Source: Odiellus spinosus
Taxonomy: Eukaryota > Arthropoda > Arachnida > Opiliones > Phalangiidae
Length of the DNA stretch: 64,000 nt
Direction of reading: 5' to 3'
NCBI GenBank assembly: GCA_963920705.1
Contig: OY987227.1
Location: 4,513,143 to 4,577,142, forward strand
Both the position numbers and the translations under genes were made by a program. Positions 1 through 11,800 of the stretch are shown piece after piece. The notes beneath the pieces are model-generated. The model searched no databases. It was not told the DNA's origin and saw only the letters and a list, made by a program, of their open reading frames with translations. Position 1 is the stretch's first letter, and the number at the start of each line of letters is the position of its first letter.

Positions 1-835
1 TAAAAATGTAGAAATTTGACTGAATCAAGTGAGGCTGCCCCAGCTATTAACATCAAAAATTGTGAAATAATTAATTTTAATTGGGTTTAAAGGGCAATTG
101 TAAAAATGTAGAGATCTGACTGAATCAAGTGCGGCTGCCCCAGCTATTAACATCAAAAATAATGAAAAAATAAATTTTAATTGGGATTAAAGGGCACTGG
201 TAAAAATGTAGAAATTTGACTGAATCAAGTGAGGCTGCCCCAGCTATTAACATCAAAAGTTGTGAAATAATTAATTTTAATTGGGTTTAAAGGGCAATGG
301 TAAAAATGTAGAGATCTGACTGAATCAAGTGCGGCTGCCCCAGCTGTTAACATCAAAAATAATGAAAAAATTAATTTTAATTGGGATTAAGAGGCACTGG
401 TAAAAATGTAGAGATTTGACTGAATCAAGTGCGTCTGCCCCAGCTATTAACATCAAAAATAATGTAAAAATTTTTTTTAATTGGAATTAAAGGGCAATGG
501 TAAAAATGTAGAGATCTGACTGAATCAAGTGAGGCTGCCCCAGCTATTAACATCAAAAATAATGTAAAAATTAATTTTAATTGGGATTAAAGGGCAATGG
601 TAAAAATGTAGAGATCTGACTGAATCAAGTGAGGCTGCCCCAGCTATTAACATCAAAAATAATGTAAAAATTTTTTTTAATTGGGATTAAAGGGCAATGG
701 TAAAAATGTAGAGATTTGACTGAATCAAGTGCGGCTGCCGCAGCTATTAACATCAAAAATTATGAAAAAATTAATTTTAATTGGGTTTAAAGGGCAATGG
801 TAAAAATGTAGAGATTTGACTGAATCACTTTTTAA
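1..835. repeat. 100-bp tandem satellite, about 8.3 units
   Basis: Units begin with TAAAAATGTAGA at 1, 101, 201, 301, 401, 501, 601, 701 and 801, so the period is exactly 100 bp. Units differ by a few substitutions, for example GAGGCTGCCC against GCGGCTGCCC, and some alternate in a pattern that suggests a 200-bp higher-order unit near the left edge. The array is cut by the window start, so its full length is unknown. It has no coding potential. The last unit breaks off after about 35 bases, where unrelated AT-rich sequence begins. Confidence 0.95.
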
Positions 836-884
836 AGGGCTAGTCTTTTAATATAGAAGTTAACACTTTCGTGTTAGACTGAAG

Positions 885-2335
885 TGACAGATATTATATC
901 AAAAATGTCTTTGCGAACAAAGACCCAGAAGGACATGTTATGGCCTTGAATGTCTGAAGTGACAGATATTTAATTTTCTTTTAAAACATTAAATTTAAAT
1001 ACAATTAAATTTTCTTTTAAAACATGAAATTTAAATACAATTAGATTTTCTTTTAAAACGAAATTTAAATATAATCACAATCTGGCACGATTTAGAGTTT
1101 CAAATTTCAATACAACTGATTTTATTCACTCGGAAATATTTAAGAAAAACATAACAGACGATTTTCTCCCATTGACGCTTAACATTAAATTTCGATAGAA
1201 AAATATACTTAATTTAGCTTTGGCTTTAGGCATAGACTCAAAGTTCTATGATCTGATCTCATACCTTAATTGGATAATGTTTTCTATGGATAATGTTTTC
1301 TATGGATAATGCTTTATTATAACTCTTCGACTTTAGTCGAGGCAATTCGTTCTCGTTCATGTTAGCTTATGAATGCTTATCAAGGAATTTAAAGGGAAAA
1401 AAATTCCCCATATTTTAATTTTTAATCTAGGTTGCAAACGAACAAACCTAATCCATGGATAATGTTTTATTACAACTCCTCGACTTTAGTCGAGGCAATT
1501 CGTTCATGTTAGCTTACGGATGCTTATACAAGGAATTTAAAGGGAATAAAAATTCACCATATTTTAATTTTTAACTTGGGTTGCAAACGAACAAACCTAA
1601 TTCATGGATGTTTTTTTATAACTCCTAATAACTAATTAGTGGTCCCTTATGGAAATCATCATTTTAATTGTACGGTTTTAATGAAAAGAAAAATGAAAGT
1701 ATTACAATTTATTTAAAAAGCTTATCCGCTCTAAAATTCGTCGTTTTGAAATTCTCTCCGCTTGCGCGCGCAATATAGCTTTGAAAGTACAAATTGTTAT
1801 GGTTTGCGTCGTCTGCTAAGCTAGAAAAGAAGGTGACTTTAAACGGGCTTTAAAAAACACATTTCCCTTTATCATATACCCATTCCAATAAACCGGCGAG
1901 TATTTTTAACGATCCGTTCAATTGCGAGTCGTGGAAATTCGGGTTAAACTAAGAAAACATAAAGTGGACTCGCGTTATACTGAAAAATAACAGTTCAATA
2001 CACGTTTTCCCTGAAAAATAATTAAGCGAAATTTAATGTTAAGCGTCAATGGGCGAAAATCGTCTGTTATGTTTTTCTTAAATATTTCCGAGTGAATAAA
2101 ATCAGTTGTATTGAAATTTGAAACTCTAAATCGTGCCAGATTGTGATTATATTTAAATTTCGTTTTAAAAGAAAATCTAATTGTATTTAAATTTCATGTT
2201 TTAAAAGAAAATTTAATTGTATTTAAATTTAATGTTTTAAAAGAAAATTAAATATCTGTCACTTCAGACATTCAAGGCCATAACATGTCCTTCTGGGTCT
2301 TTGTTCGCAAAGACATTTTTGATATAATATATCTT
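885..2335. mobile_element. Foldback element with ~300-bp inverted arms
   Basis: The arm at about 891-1195 is the nearly perfect reverse complement of the arm at about 2028-2330; for instance GACCCAGAAGGACATGTTAT reads back on the other strand near 2280-2300. The 830-bp spacer contains a tandem duplication but no open frame. Long arms with no transposase suggest a non-autonomous foldback DNA transposon. No target duplication was identified with certainty. It lies upstream of the first visible exon of the GMC oxidoreductase. Confidence 0.85.
1293..1613. repeat. ~160-bp tandem duplication in the foldback spacer
   Basis: Two adjacent copies (about 1293-1452 and 1453-1613) share the blocks CGACTTTAGTCGAGGCAATT and GGTTGCAAACGAACAAACCT in the same order. 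Each copy contains the small perfect palindrome CGACTTTAGTCG. The copies differ by short indels, so the duplication is not recent. Confidence 0.8.
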
Positions 2336-2589
2336 TTGAAGTTGTATAAAAATAAGCATTAAAAATGCCTTTCCTTATAAATTTGGACGATTGGGATAGT
2401 TGAGATTGGGATAAATGAATTAGGCTAAGTGGGAATTGGGCCAGTTTGGATTGGGCGAAATAGGAATTGGGACCATTTTTTTAGCTAATCGGGGTACAAC
2501 CTTGAAAACTTGAGAAACGCAGCTGGAGAGACCGTGAGAACCACCTGTCGTTTTTTGCAATTCACTTTTCACGGAATCGAATGATATAA

Positions 2590-2785
2590 ACCCTGGCCAA
2601 GAAACTCTACAAGCAAACATTTTTCCCTGTAGGGCTATTTTTGGCGTTACAGTCAAACCTCAACTCCAGCTCCGAAAATATCTATCTTTAGGAGAAGTAC
2701 AAATCGGGATTTTTGAAACTTACCAATTCAGACATGAGTAAACAAGGCCCGCGAGTAATGGACTTCAACAACTGACATTGCAACT
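2590..2785. repeat. Degenerate MITE relative before the first GMC exon
   Basis: This stretch resembles the nested MITE at 56926-57262, sharing the order CTCCGAAAATA, then an ACCCATTCAGA-like block, then a GAGTAATGGACTTC-like block. It carries no GMC exon. It is old and its ends are not clear. Confidence 0.4.
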
Positions 2786-2819
2786 TTTTAACATATCTAA
2801 ATACGGTATCACCTTACAG

Positions 2820-5800
2820 ACTTGTCCGTATTACTTGGGTCGCACTTTAGGTGGGTCAGGTCAAATCAACTCCTTGATTTACGTCCGAGGAAACAAAATG
2901 GATTACGACCGATGGGAAAAAGTTTACGGAGCGGATGGATGGAGCTACGATAAGGTCTTGCCTTATTTCAAGAAAGCTGAACGGCTCATCATTAACGATG
3001 GTGTCATTGAAGAGGGTATCGGATTAATACGATTAAAATATGTTTAATTATTAATTATTAATTAATATCATTTGATGACTAACTTTCATTCGAAGAATAC
3101 CACGGAGAGAATGGACCCCTAAGTGTAACACTCTCTAACTATAATACGGTGTTTGCGCCAAAATTTGTCGAAGCATTTAAAGAACTACGTTACGACAACT
3201 TGGATTACAACGGGAAAAATCAAACTGGTAAAAGTACCAATTTCTTAATTCTTGTTGTTCTTGTCATTTGACATATTCGAACCTATATAGGATTTGGATT
3301 GATTCAACTGAATGAACGAAACGGATACAGATGCAGCTCCGAAACGGCTTACCTTCAACCTGCCTATAACAGGAGCAATCTTATAATAGTAACAAGCGCG
3401 TTAGTTACGAAAGTATGAATTTACGTTGTTAATTAGCTCTAGCCTTAGATAGGGCTCAGCATTTGGATACAATTTTACCGTTTGATAAAGTGGTGCAAAA
3501 TTAAACAAGTTGGGAAACCAAAATATAACCTCCCCGAGCCCGACGTTAAAGTAATCTAACCTAACCCTACCTAAAATAAAAGATGAAAAGAAATGTAGAG
3601 TATTGGATGAATAGAGGAACCAGCGTGCATTCCAATTATTATTCTCTATTTTACGGAATATAAGTATTTTCCCTTAACCTCAAGGATACAGAGAATGCAA
3701 AAGTGTGTCATGCGTTACCCATAATTACATGCGACAGGTCGTAGACTCTTTAATATACACACCAATTGAAATGTCCTGCGTTACGCATAATTATATGCGG
3801 CATGGCGTAGATTACTTAATAGACACACCAAATGAAATTTATTTTCTAAATAAATATGTAAAATACATTTTCTTATAATATAAATTATCATTAGAGCATA
3901 GGCGGTACTGTGTGATTATCTTTGAGATAATCCACTGATTTGATAAAGACGAAGGATTTAGTCTGGGATGGCAATGAAGACAAGGAATTAAAACGACGAA
4001 GATTTTGTAGCAAGTTCCTCTTAGACAAACCAAGAAATATTGTAGACTGAATGTTCCATTTACAACCCATTTTCGGTAGATGATCGACAATTACTTCCGG
4101 TACAGTTTTCGTCTAAAATTCTTGTTTTGACGTGCTAATAGAGGACCATTACTGATATATTCATCATGCAAGTGATCCCAGTCATTGGAAGAATCCAAGG
4201 ATTGAGCTGGTTGAGAGGTTATTTTCCAAACCGGTTACAAGACGTTAGCTTCCACTCCTATGATAAAAAAATATCTTAAAAGACTGAAAGTAGACTAATT
4301 TCCACACCGTTAGAATAGCTCCTTTTATGTTTACAATTACGAGGCCGTATGAAGAACTGCCGAGCTTTTACTGACTGTAGATTTCTCATATGTCGAGTCC
4401 GAAAACACTAACTGCTTGCACGTTTCAATTCTTCGTAGCCGGGCCGTCTCTTTCTTGTGATAAATGAAAGCCGTGTCGCTGCTCTGTTGATTTCAAATGG
4501 TGATAACATTCTACGCTGGTTGATTATCTCCCTTAAGTCATTATAGCTCTCTTTCGTCTGGTCTGGCCTCGTCTCCTCTCGTCTCGAAGATCACTGTACA
4601 CGGCTTATTTCGATTATGAAAAAAATCGGAAATGTTTCTTGGTTTTATAGTGGAGAAAATCAGAATTAAGACAACTGAAATTAGCAATCTTTGGTAATAT
4701 GTAAAATAGCCCTTACACGAACAATTTAAGTAAAGCAAATTATCAAATAAACGCCAAATAAGTCAATTAATTAAAATTAAAATATTAATCTTACCACTAC
4801 CAAATAGCGGGCAGAAAACACAGACATCAAGATAACATTAGCAAAATAAATTTTCAACACCGGTAATCCTGAGAACTAGATTCTACAAAATCTTCCTGAA
4901 TAATAAATTTATTTTAATCTAAAAAATATAAAATCTTAAAAAAAATATCTATACAAATAACATATTGATAAACCAATTAAAATTAGATGCGAAAAACATT
5001 TAATCTCGATATGAGATTAAATACACAAGGTCAAGGTTCTTCTTTTAAAACCATATCAGAATTTTGACGGTTGTAGAGTATTTGTAGACCAAGTAACGTG
5101 AAAAGGCAAAATGTTATATCAAATTGAACCTATAAATGGCTTCAGTATACAACACAAGTTGTGAAACAAACGTTATTTTACGTGACTACACACTAGCTAA
5201 AACGTCACCGAAAATAAACGACAGTAGGCATTAAAAAGCATAGTTCTACTATACTTAATTGGGATAAACATTAATTTCATGTGGGGAAAAGTGTGAAACT
5301 AAAACTAGCAGTCATTAAGAGATCCAATCACGTGATTCTTTTCCCCACTCGGTCTACATTTCACTATAGGGTGAACCATATCATATATACCAATTAAAAC
5401 ACAAGAAAATTCAATGTCAATCCGGTTTAAGAATGTTAGTCAACTGTAAATTGTGGTATAAATAACCTGGTTCGATCTGCGCATGCGTACACGCAACAAT
5501 TTCGCGTGAAATACATTTGGAAACGTGCGAGGCTTATAAAATATTAATTTGAAAACCCGTGCTAGTTATTAAAACCAATTCTTAGGCCACTGTTCGAAAA
5601 TTTGCCAGAAAATTACAGTATTTCCCCATACATTAAACTGATTTTCCCAAGAATATCAGAATCGCTTTGATATTTTGCACGCGTAAAGTGGTTTCGGACT
5701 TGAAATTTAGTGGGCTACACATACTCGCGTGCTGATGAACTCGATTTTACGCAAGTCACAAATACACATATGTTCCTTTGCTTAAATGACGTTATTATGC

Positions 5801-8800
5801 TTTAAAGGTGTGCAAAATTGAAGCTTAGCTTGTTTACACGCACTTATTTACTTTAGACATTCGGAGAAATTGAAAAAAAAAAATTAGAACTCTAACGTTT
5901 TGGCCATTTAGATCTACCAAACATACCAGCACGCGTTCTTCGTAAATCTATATCTTTACGCTAATGACGTGAATGCACCAATTAATATCCTTAAGAGAGC
6001 GCATTAGACGCGATAGATGCAAGGAAGTCGCCTAGACATTAATGGCGTTTTGCGCGAGAAATTGCAAATATTAATGAAGAATTTACTTCAAATCCAGCGT
6101 TTCTTGTGAATTATACCCTTGCGTATACGCGGCATTTTCGTGCGAAACAAATTCGCAAATATAGCAAACACGCGAGCAATTGAAAAAATGAAATTGAAAG
6201 CAGGTGCTAGAAACTTGTTCTTATAACAAAGTCCCAATACATTGTTTCCAGCTTCGCTAGGAAGTAAGTTTATCCCGGTACATAAAGCTAATTCTCTCAA
6301 TATTCAGCCGAAAAGAAAAAAATAATACTAGAAGTCTGTTGCAGACTTCCAGTCCCTGTACTCGGCCGGTTATTCTATTAAATACAAGTTTGTGGCAGGT
6401 TATTCAACATGTAGACCTCAATTATCATGTCTCCTATCCTACGTGGTAATAGTTGGTTTGTAATTCAATGGCGAATTATTAAAGATTGGGTTTAAAGCAC
6501 ATTCCAGTCACGGAACTCAAGTACATGAAAATCAAAGTAGGTAATGGAGAAGTTTAAGTTAGATATACGGGTACATTCGCTCCAAAAGTCAAGTGCAAAT
6601 CACCCAAATTTACGCAGGCCTTAAGGTTATGTACAAGTACGAAGCCCAAACACACGTGTATTAGCTCTCCTCGACACCGAGGTAAAGGAGGTATCACTCC
6701 ACGGAGAGAAACGCCAGTCGAAGCAGCTAAGAGCCGCTGTCGAATTACCATCACACTAGTGAATTGGTACGGCGAGCGAAAAGGTAACCAGCTCTTCGAT
6801 CCCAGCTTTTTCTCTGACGGCCGAAATAGTATTTCACGCTTTTATATATGCGATAAACAAAATAAAAAAAAACACCTACACATTTTAATAACTGAGGCTA
6901 AGCTAAAAAATTAAATCAATCAATTAAAATAGATAAAAAACAAGACTACTTCCATATGCGTAGAAGTTGAACTGTATTAGTTTTCCAATCCACCCTGAGT
7001 TTGCAGCAAGCCTAAGCCTACAATACCTTTATACCTATGTTTTTGGACTAAATGGTACATGGAAAATAGCTTAACGCGTGCTGCCAACTCGAGCTGGTAT
7101 TGAACACACAAATTTCACAAAATTCTTAGACAATTTCTTAAATATCTTCTAAAATAACATTTAATTTTAATTTAATTTTCAGCGAAATTATTAATTAGAC
7201 TAAGTTAAGTAATTTAAGAAATTTTAATTATAGTTTAAATGAGCATTTCGTTTCAATTCACTGAAAGATACCACGCCATAAGGCTACAACGCGTTAGTGT
7301 AAAAAAAGTGGTATATAAGGCGATCGAAAAACATTATTAGGTATCTGTAACTTAAAGCTGTGAAGAAAGGGGAACCCACCCCCTGTTCAATGTCTGGAGG
7401 TAGTTATTACACCAGGCGCTCAGTGTAGCTACGAACGAAAATCTGACCCGTAGAGGGGGCGAGTTGATGGTTGATGTGGACCATATTAGTGAGGGACGCC
7501 TCGCTAATATGGCCCGCTGAGATCGGAAACTGAAGGTTGGACCTTGGTGCGTTTGGATGGTCGGAGGTGATTATAACAGTGGGAGACGTCCCATTGTGTA
7601 TAATCGCCTTCAACTGCCCAGCATCGAGGTTTGATGTGGATGGTGGAAGGCGATAATATGCAATGGGAGACGTCCACGGTTGCATAAAATCGCACGACAC
7701 CTGAAGCTTATCCATGTGGCAGCCTGATTATAGGAATTCCCGTTGAACGGAATTGAACGATAAAATGGCATGTTTACGTCTTGAGTCCCAAGATTTTTGC
7801 TCTACGTGCTAGGTCACGTGATATCCGGTTACACAGGATATCCGCTTACACCGGAAGTGACAGACACACAGACACACAGACACACAGACACACAGACACA
7901 CAGACACACAGACACACAGACACACAGACACACAGACACGACGAACGTAAAACCTCCCCGGGGAGGTAAAAATATCTTAAAAGACTGAAAGTAGACTAAT
8001 TTCCATACCGTTAGAATAGCTCCTTTTATGTTTACAATTACGAGGCCGTATGAAGAACTGCCGAGCTTTTACTGACTGTAGATTTCTCATATGTCGAGTC
8101 CGAAAACACTAACTGCTTGCACGTTTCAATTCTTCGTAGCCGGGCCGTCTCTTTCTTCTGAAAGCCGTGTCGCTGCTCTGTTGATTTCAAATGGTGATAA
8201 CATTCTATGCTGGTTGATTATCTCCCTTAAGTCATTATAGCTCTCTTTCGTCTGGTCTGGCCTCGTCTCCTCTCGTCTCGAAGATCACTGTACACGGCTT
8301 ATTTCGATTATGAAAAAAATCGGAAATGTTTCTTGGTTTTATAGTGGAGAAAATCAGAATTAAGACAACTGAAATTAGCAATCTTTGGTAATATGTAAAA
8401 TAGCCCTTACACGAACAATTTAAGTAAAGCAAATTATCAAATAAACGCCAAATAAGTCAATTAATTAAAATTAAAAATTTTAATCTTACCACTACCAAAT
8501 AGCGGGCAGAAAACACAGACATCAAGATAACATTAGCAAAATAAATTTTCAACACCGGTAATCCTGAGAACTAGATTCTACAAAATCTTCCTGAATAATA
8601 AATTTATTTTAATCTAAAAAATATAAAATCTTAAAAAAAATATCTATTCAAATAACATATTGATAAACCAATTAAAATTAGATGCGAAAAACATTTAATC
8701 TCGATATGAGATTAAATACACAAGGTCAAGGTTCTTCTTTTAAAACCATATCAGAATTTTGACGGTTGTAGAGTATTTGTAGACCAAGTAACGTGAAAAG

Positions 8801-11800
8801 GCAAAATGTTATATCAAATTGAACCTATACATGGCTTCAGTATACAACACAAGTTGTGAAACAAACGTTATTTTACGTGACTACACACTAGCTAAAACGT
8901 CACCGAAAATAAACGACAGTAGGCATTAAAAAGCATAGTTCTACTATACTTAATTGGGATAAACATTAATTTCATGTGGGGAAAAGTGTGAAACTAAAAC
9001 TAGCAGTCATTAAGAGATCCAATCACGTGATTCTTTTCCCCACTCGGTCTACATTTCACTATAGGGTGAACCATATCATATATACCAATTAAAACACAAG
9101 AAAATTCAATGTCAATCCGGTTTAAGAATGTTAGTCAACTGTAAATTGTGGTATAAATAACCTGGTTCGATCTGCGCATGCGTACACGCAACAATTTCGC
9201 GTGAAATACAATTGGAAACGTGCGAGGCTTATAAAATATTAATTTGAAAACCCGTGCTAGTTATTAAAACCAATTCTTACGCCACTGTTCGAAAATTTGC
9301 CAGAAAATTACAGTATTTCCCCATACATTAAACTGATTTTCCCAAGAATATCAGAATCGCTTTGATATTTTGCACGCGTAAAGTGGTTTCGGACTTGAAA
9401 TTTAGTGGGCTACACATACTCGCGTGCTGATGAACTCGATTTTACGCAAGTCACAAATACACATATGTTCCTTTGCTTAAATGACGTTATTATGCTTTAA
9501 AGGTGTGCAAAATTGAAGCTTAGCTTGTTTACACGCACTTATTTACTTTAGACATTCGGAGAAATTGAAAAAAAAAATTAGAACTCTAACGTTTTGGCCA
9601 TTTAGATCTACCAAACATACCAGCACGCGTTCTTCGTAAATCTATTTATATCTTTACGCTGATGACGTGAATGCACCAATTAATATCCTTAAGAGAGCGC
9701 ATTAGACGCGATAGATGCAAGGAAGTCGCCTAGACATTAATGGCGTTTTGCGCGAGAAATTGCAAATATTAATGAAGAATTTACTTCAAATCCAGCGTTT
9801 CTTGTGAATTATACCCTTGCGTATACGCGGCATTTTCGTGCGAAACAAATTCGCAAATATAGCAAACACGCGAGCAATTGAAAAAATGAAATTGAAAGCG
9901 CGTGCTAGAAACTTGTTCTTATAACAAAGTCCCAATACATTGTTTCCAGCTTCGCTAGGAAGTAAGTTTATCCCGGTTCATAAAGCTAATTCTCTCAATA
10001 TTCAGCCGAAAAGAAAAAAATAATACTAGAAGTCTGTTGCAGACTTCCAGTCCCTGTACTCGGCCGGTTATTCTATTAAATACAAGTTTGTGGCAGGTTA
10101 TTCAACATGTAGACCTCAATTATCATGTCTCCTATCCTACGTGGTAATAGTTGGTTTGTTATTCAATGGCGAATTATTAAAGATTGGGTTTAAAGCACAT
10201 TTCAGTCACGGAACTCAAGTACATGAAAATCAAAGTAGGTAATGGAGAAGTTTAAGTTAGATATACGGGTACATTCGCTCCAAAAGTCAAGTGCAAATCA
10301 CCCATAAGACCTTACATTATATGAGGCTTTTACGCAGGCCTTAAGGTTATGTACAAGTACGAAGCCCAAACACACGTGTATTAGCTCTCCTCGACACCGA
10401 GGTAAAGGAGGTATCACTCCACGGAGAGAAACGCCAGTCGAAGAGCCGCTGTCGAATTACCATCACACTAGTGAATTGGTACGGCGAGCGAAAAGGTAAC
10501 CAGCTCTTCGATCCCAGCTTTTTCTCTGACGGCCGAAATAGTATTTCACGCTTTTATATATGCGATAAACAAAATAAAAAAAAACACCTACACATTTTAA
10601 TAACTGAGGCTAAGCTAAATAAACAAAATAAAAAATAACACCTACACATTTTAATAACTGAGGCTAAGCTAAAAAATTAAATCAATCAATTAAAATAGAT
10701 AAAAAACAAGACTACTTCCATATGCGTAGAAGTTGAACTGTATTAGTTTTCCAATCCACTCTGAGTTTGCAGCAAGCCTAAGCCTACAATACCTTTATAC
10801 CTATGTTTTTGGACTAAATGGTACATGGAAAATAGCTTAACGCGTGCTGCCAACTCGAGCTGGTATTGAACACACAAATTTCACAAAATTCTTAGACAAT
10901 TTCTTAAATATCTTCTAAAATAACATTTAATTTTAATTTAATTTTCAGCGAAATTATTAATTAGACTAAGTTAAGTAATTTAAGAAATTTTAATTATAGT
11001 TTAAATGAACATTTCGTTTCAATTCACTGAAAGATACCACGCCATAAGGCTACAACGCGTTAGTGTAAAAAAAGTGGTATATAAGGCGATCGAAAAACAT
11101 TATTAGGTATCTGTAACTTAAAGCTGTGAAGAAAGGGGAACCCACCCCCTGTTCAATGTCTGGAGGTAGTTATTACACCAGGCGCTCAGTGTAGCTACGA
11201 ACGCAAATCTGACCCGTAGAGGGGGCGAGTTGATGGTTGATGTGGACCATATTAGTTGAGGGACGCCTCGCTAATATGGCCCGCTGAGATCGGAAACTAA
11301 AGGTTGGACCTTGGTGCGTTTGGATGGTCAGAGGTGATTATAACAGTGGGAGACGTCCCATTGTGTATAATCGCCTTCAACTGTCCAGCATCGAGGTTTG
11401 ATGTGGATGGTGGAAGGCGATAATATGCAATGGGAGACGTCCACGGTTGCATAAAATCGCACGACACCTGAAGCTTATCCATGTGGCAGCCTGATTATAG
11501 GAATTCCCGTTGAACGGAATTGAACGATAAGATGGCATGTTTACGTCTTGAGTCCCAAGATTTTTGCTCTACGTGCTAGGTCACGTGATATCCGGTTACA
11601 CAGGATATCCGCTTACACCGGAAGTGACAGACACACAGACACACAGACACACAGACACACAGACACACAGACACACAGACACACAGACACGACGAACGTA
11701 AAACCTCCCCGTGAACAAGTTCACTCGGGGAGGTAAAAACGTCAATAAGAGATTATAGTCGTACCCAAGTTGCGATAAAAAACAACCATTTTCGATTATT

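Larger units (their letters stand above)
3505..7967 (+). mobile_element. HL element copy A (Helentron/HINE-like, non-autonomous)
   Basis: The copy starts ACAAGTTGGGAAACC and ends in GGGGAGGT followed by target-derived A residues. About 20 bp inside the 5' end lies ACCTCCCCGAG, the inverse of the CTCGGGGAGGT that forms the very 3' end in better-preserved copies. Such asymmetric terminal inverted repeats, a 3'-terminal hairpin, an internal short tandem array and insertion into an A/T run are features known from Helentron-associated elements. No replication-helicase frame is present, so the copy is non-autonomous, and the class assignment is inference. It is inserted in an older repeat (R2) inside intron 3 of the GMC gene. 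The short frames inside it look like chance. Confidence 0.6.

Noticed and set aside
3839-4090. 83-codon frame repeated identically at 55645-55896
   Set aside because: Identity is explained by HL copies; the divergent copy G does not keep the frame clearly and no domain is visible.
7407-7715. 102-codon minus-strand frame in HL copies (starts [14 protein letters not shown]), present also at 11297 and 48106
   Set aside because: It follows the palindromes; the divergent copy D shifts frame by a 2-bp difference, so the nucleotide fold rather than the peptide seems to be kept.
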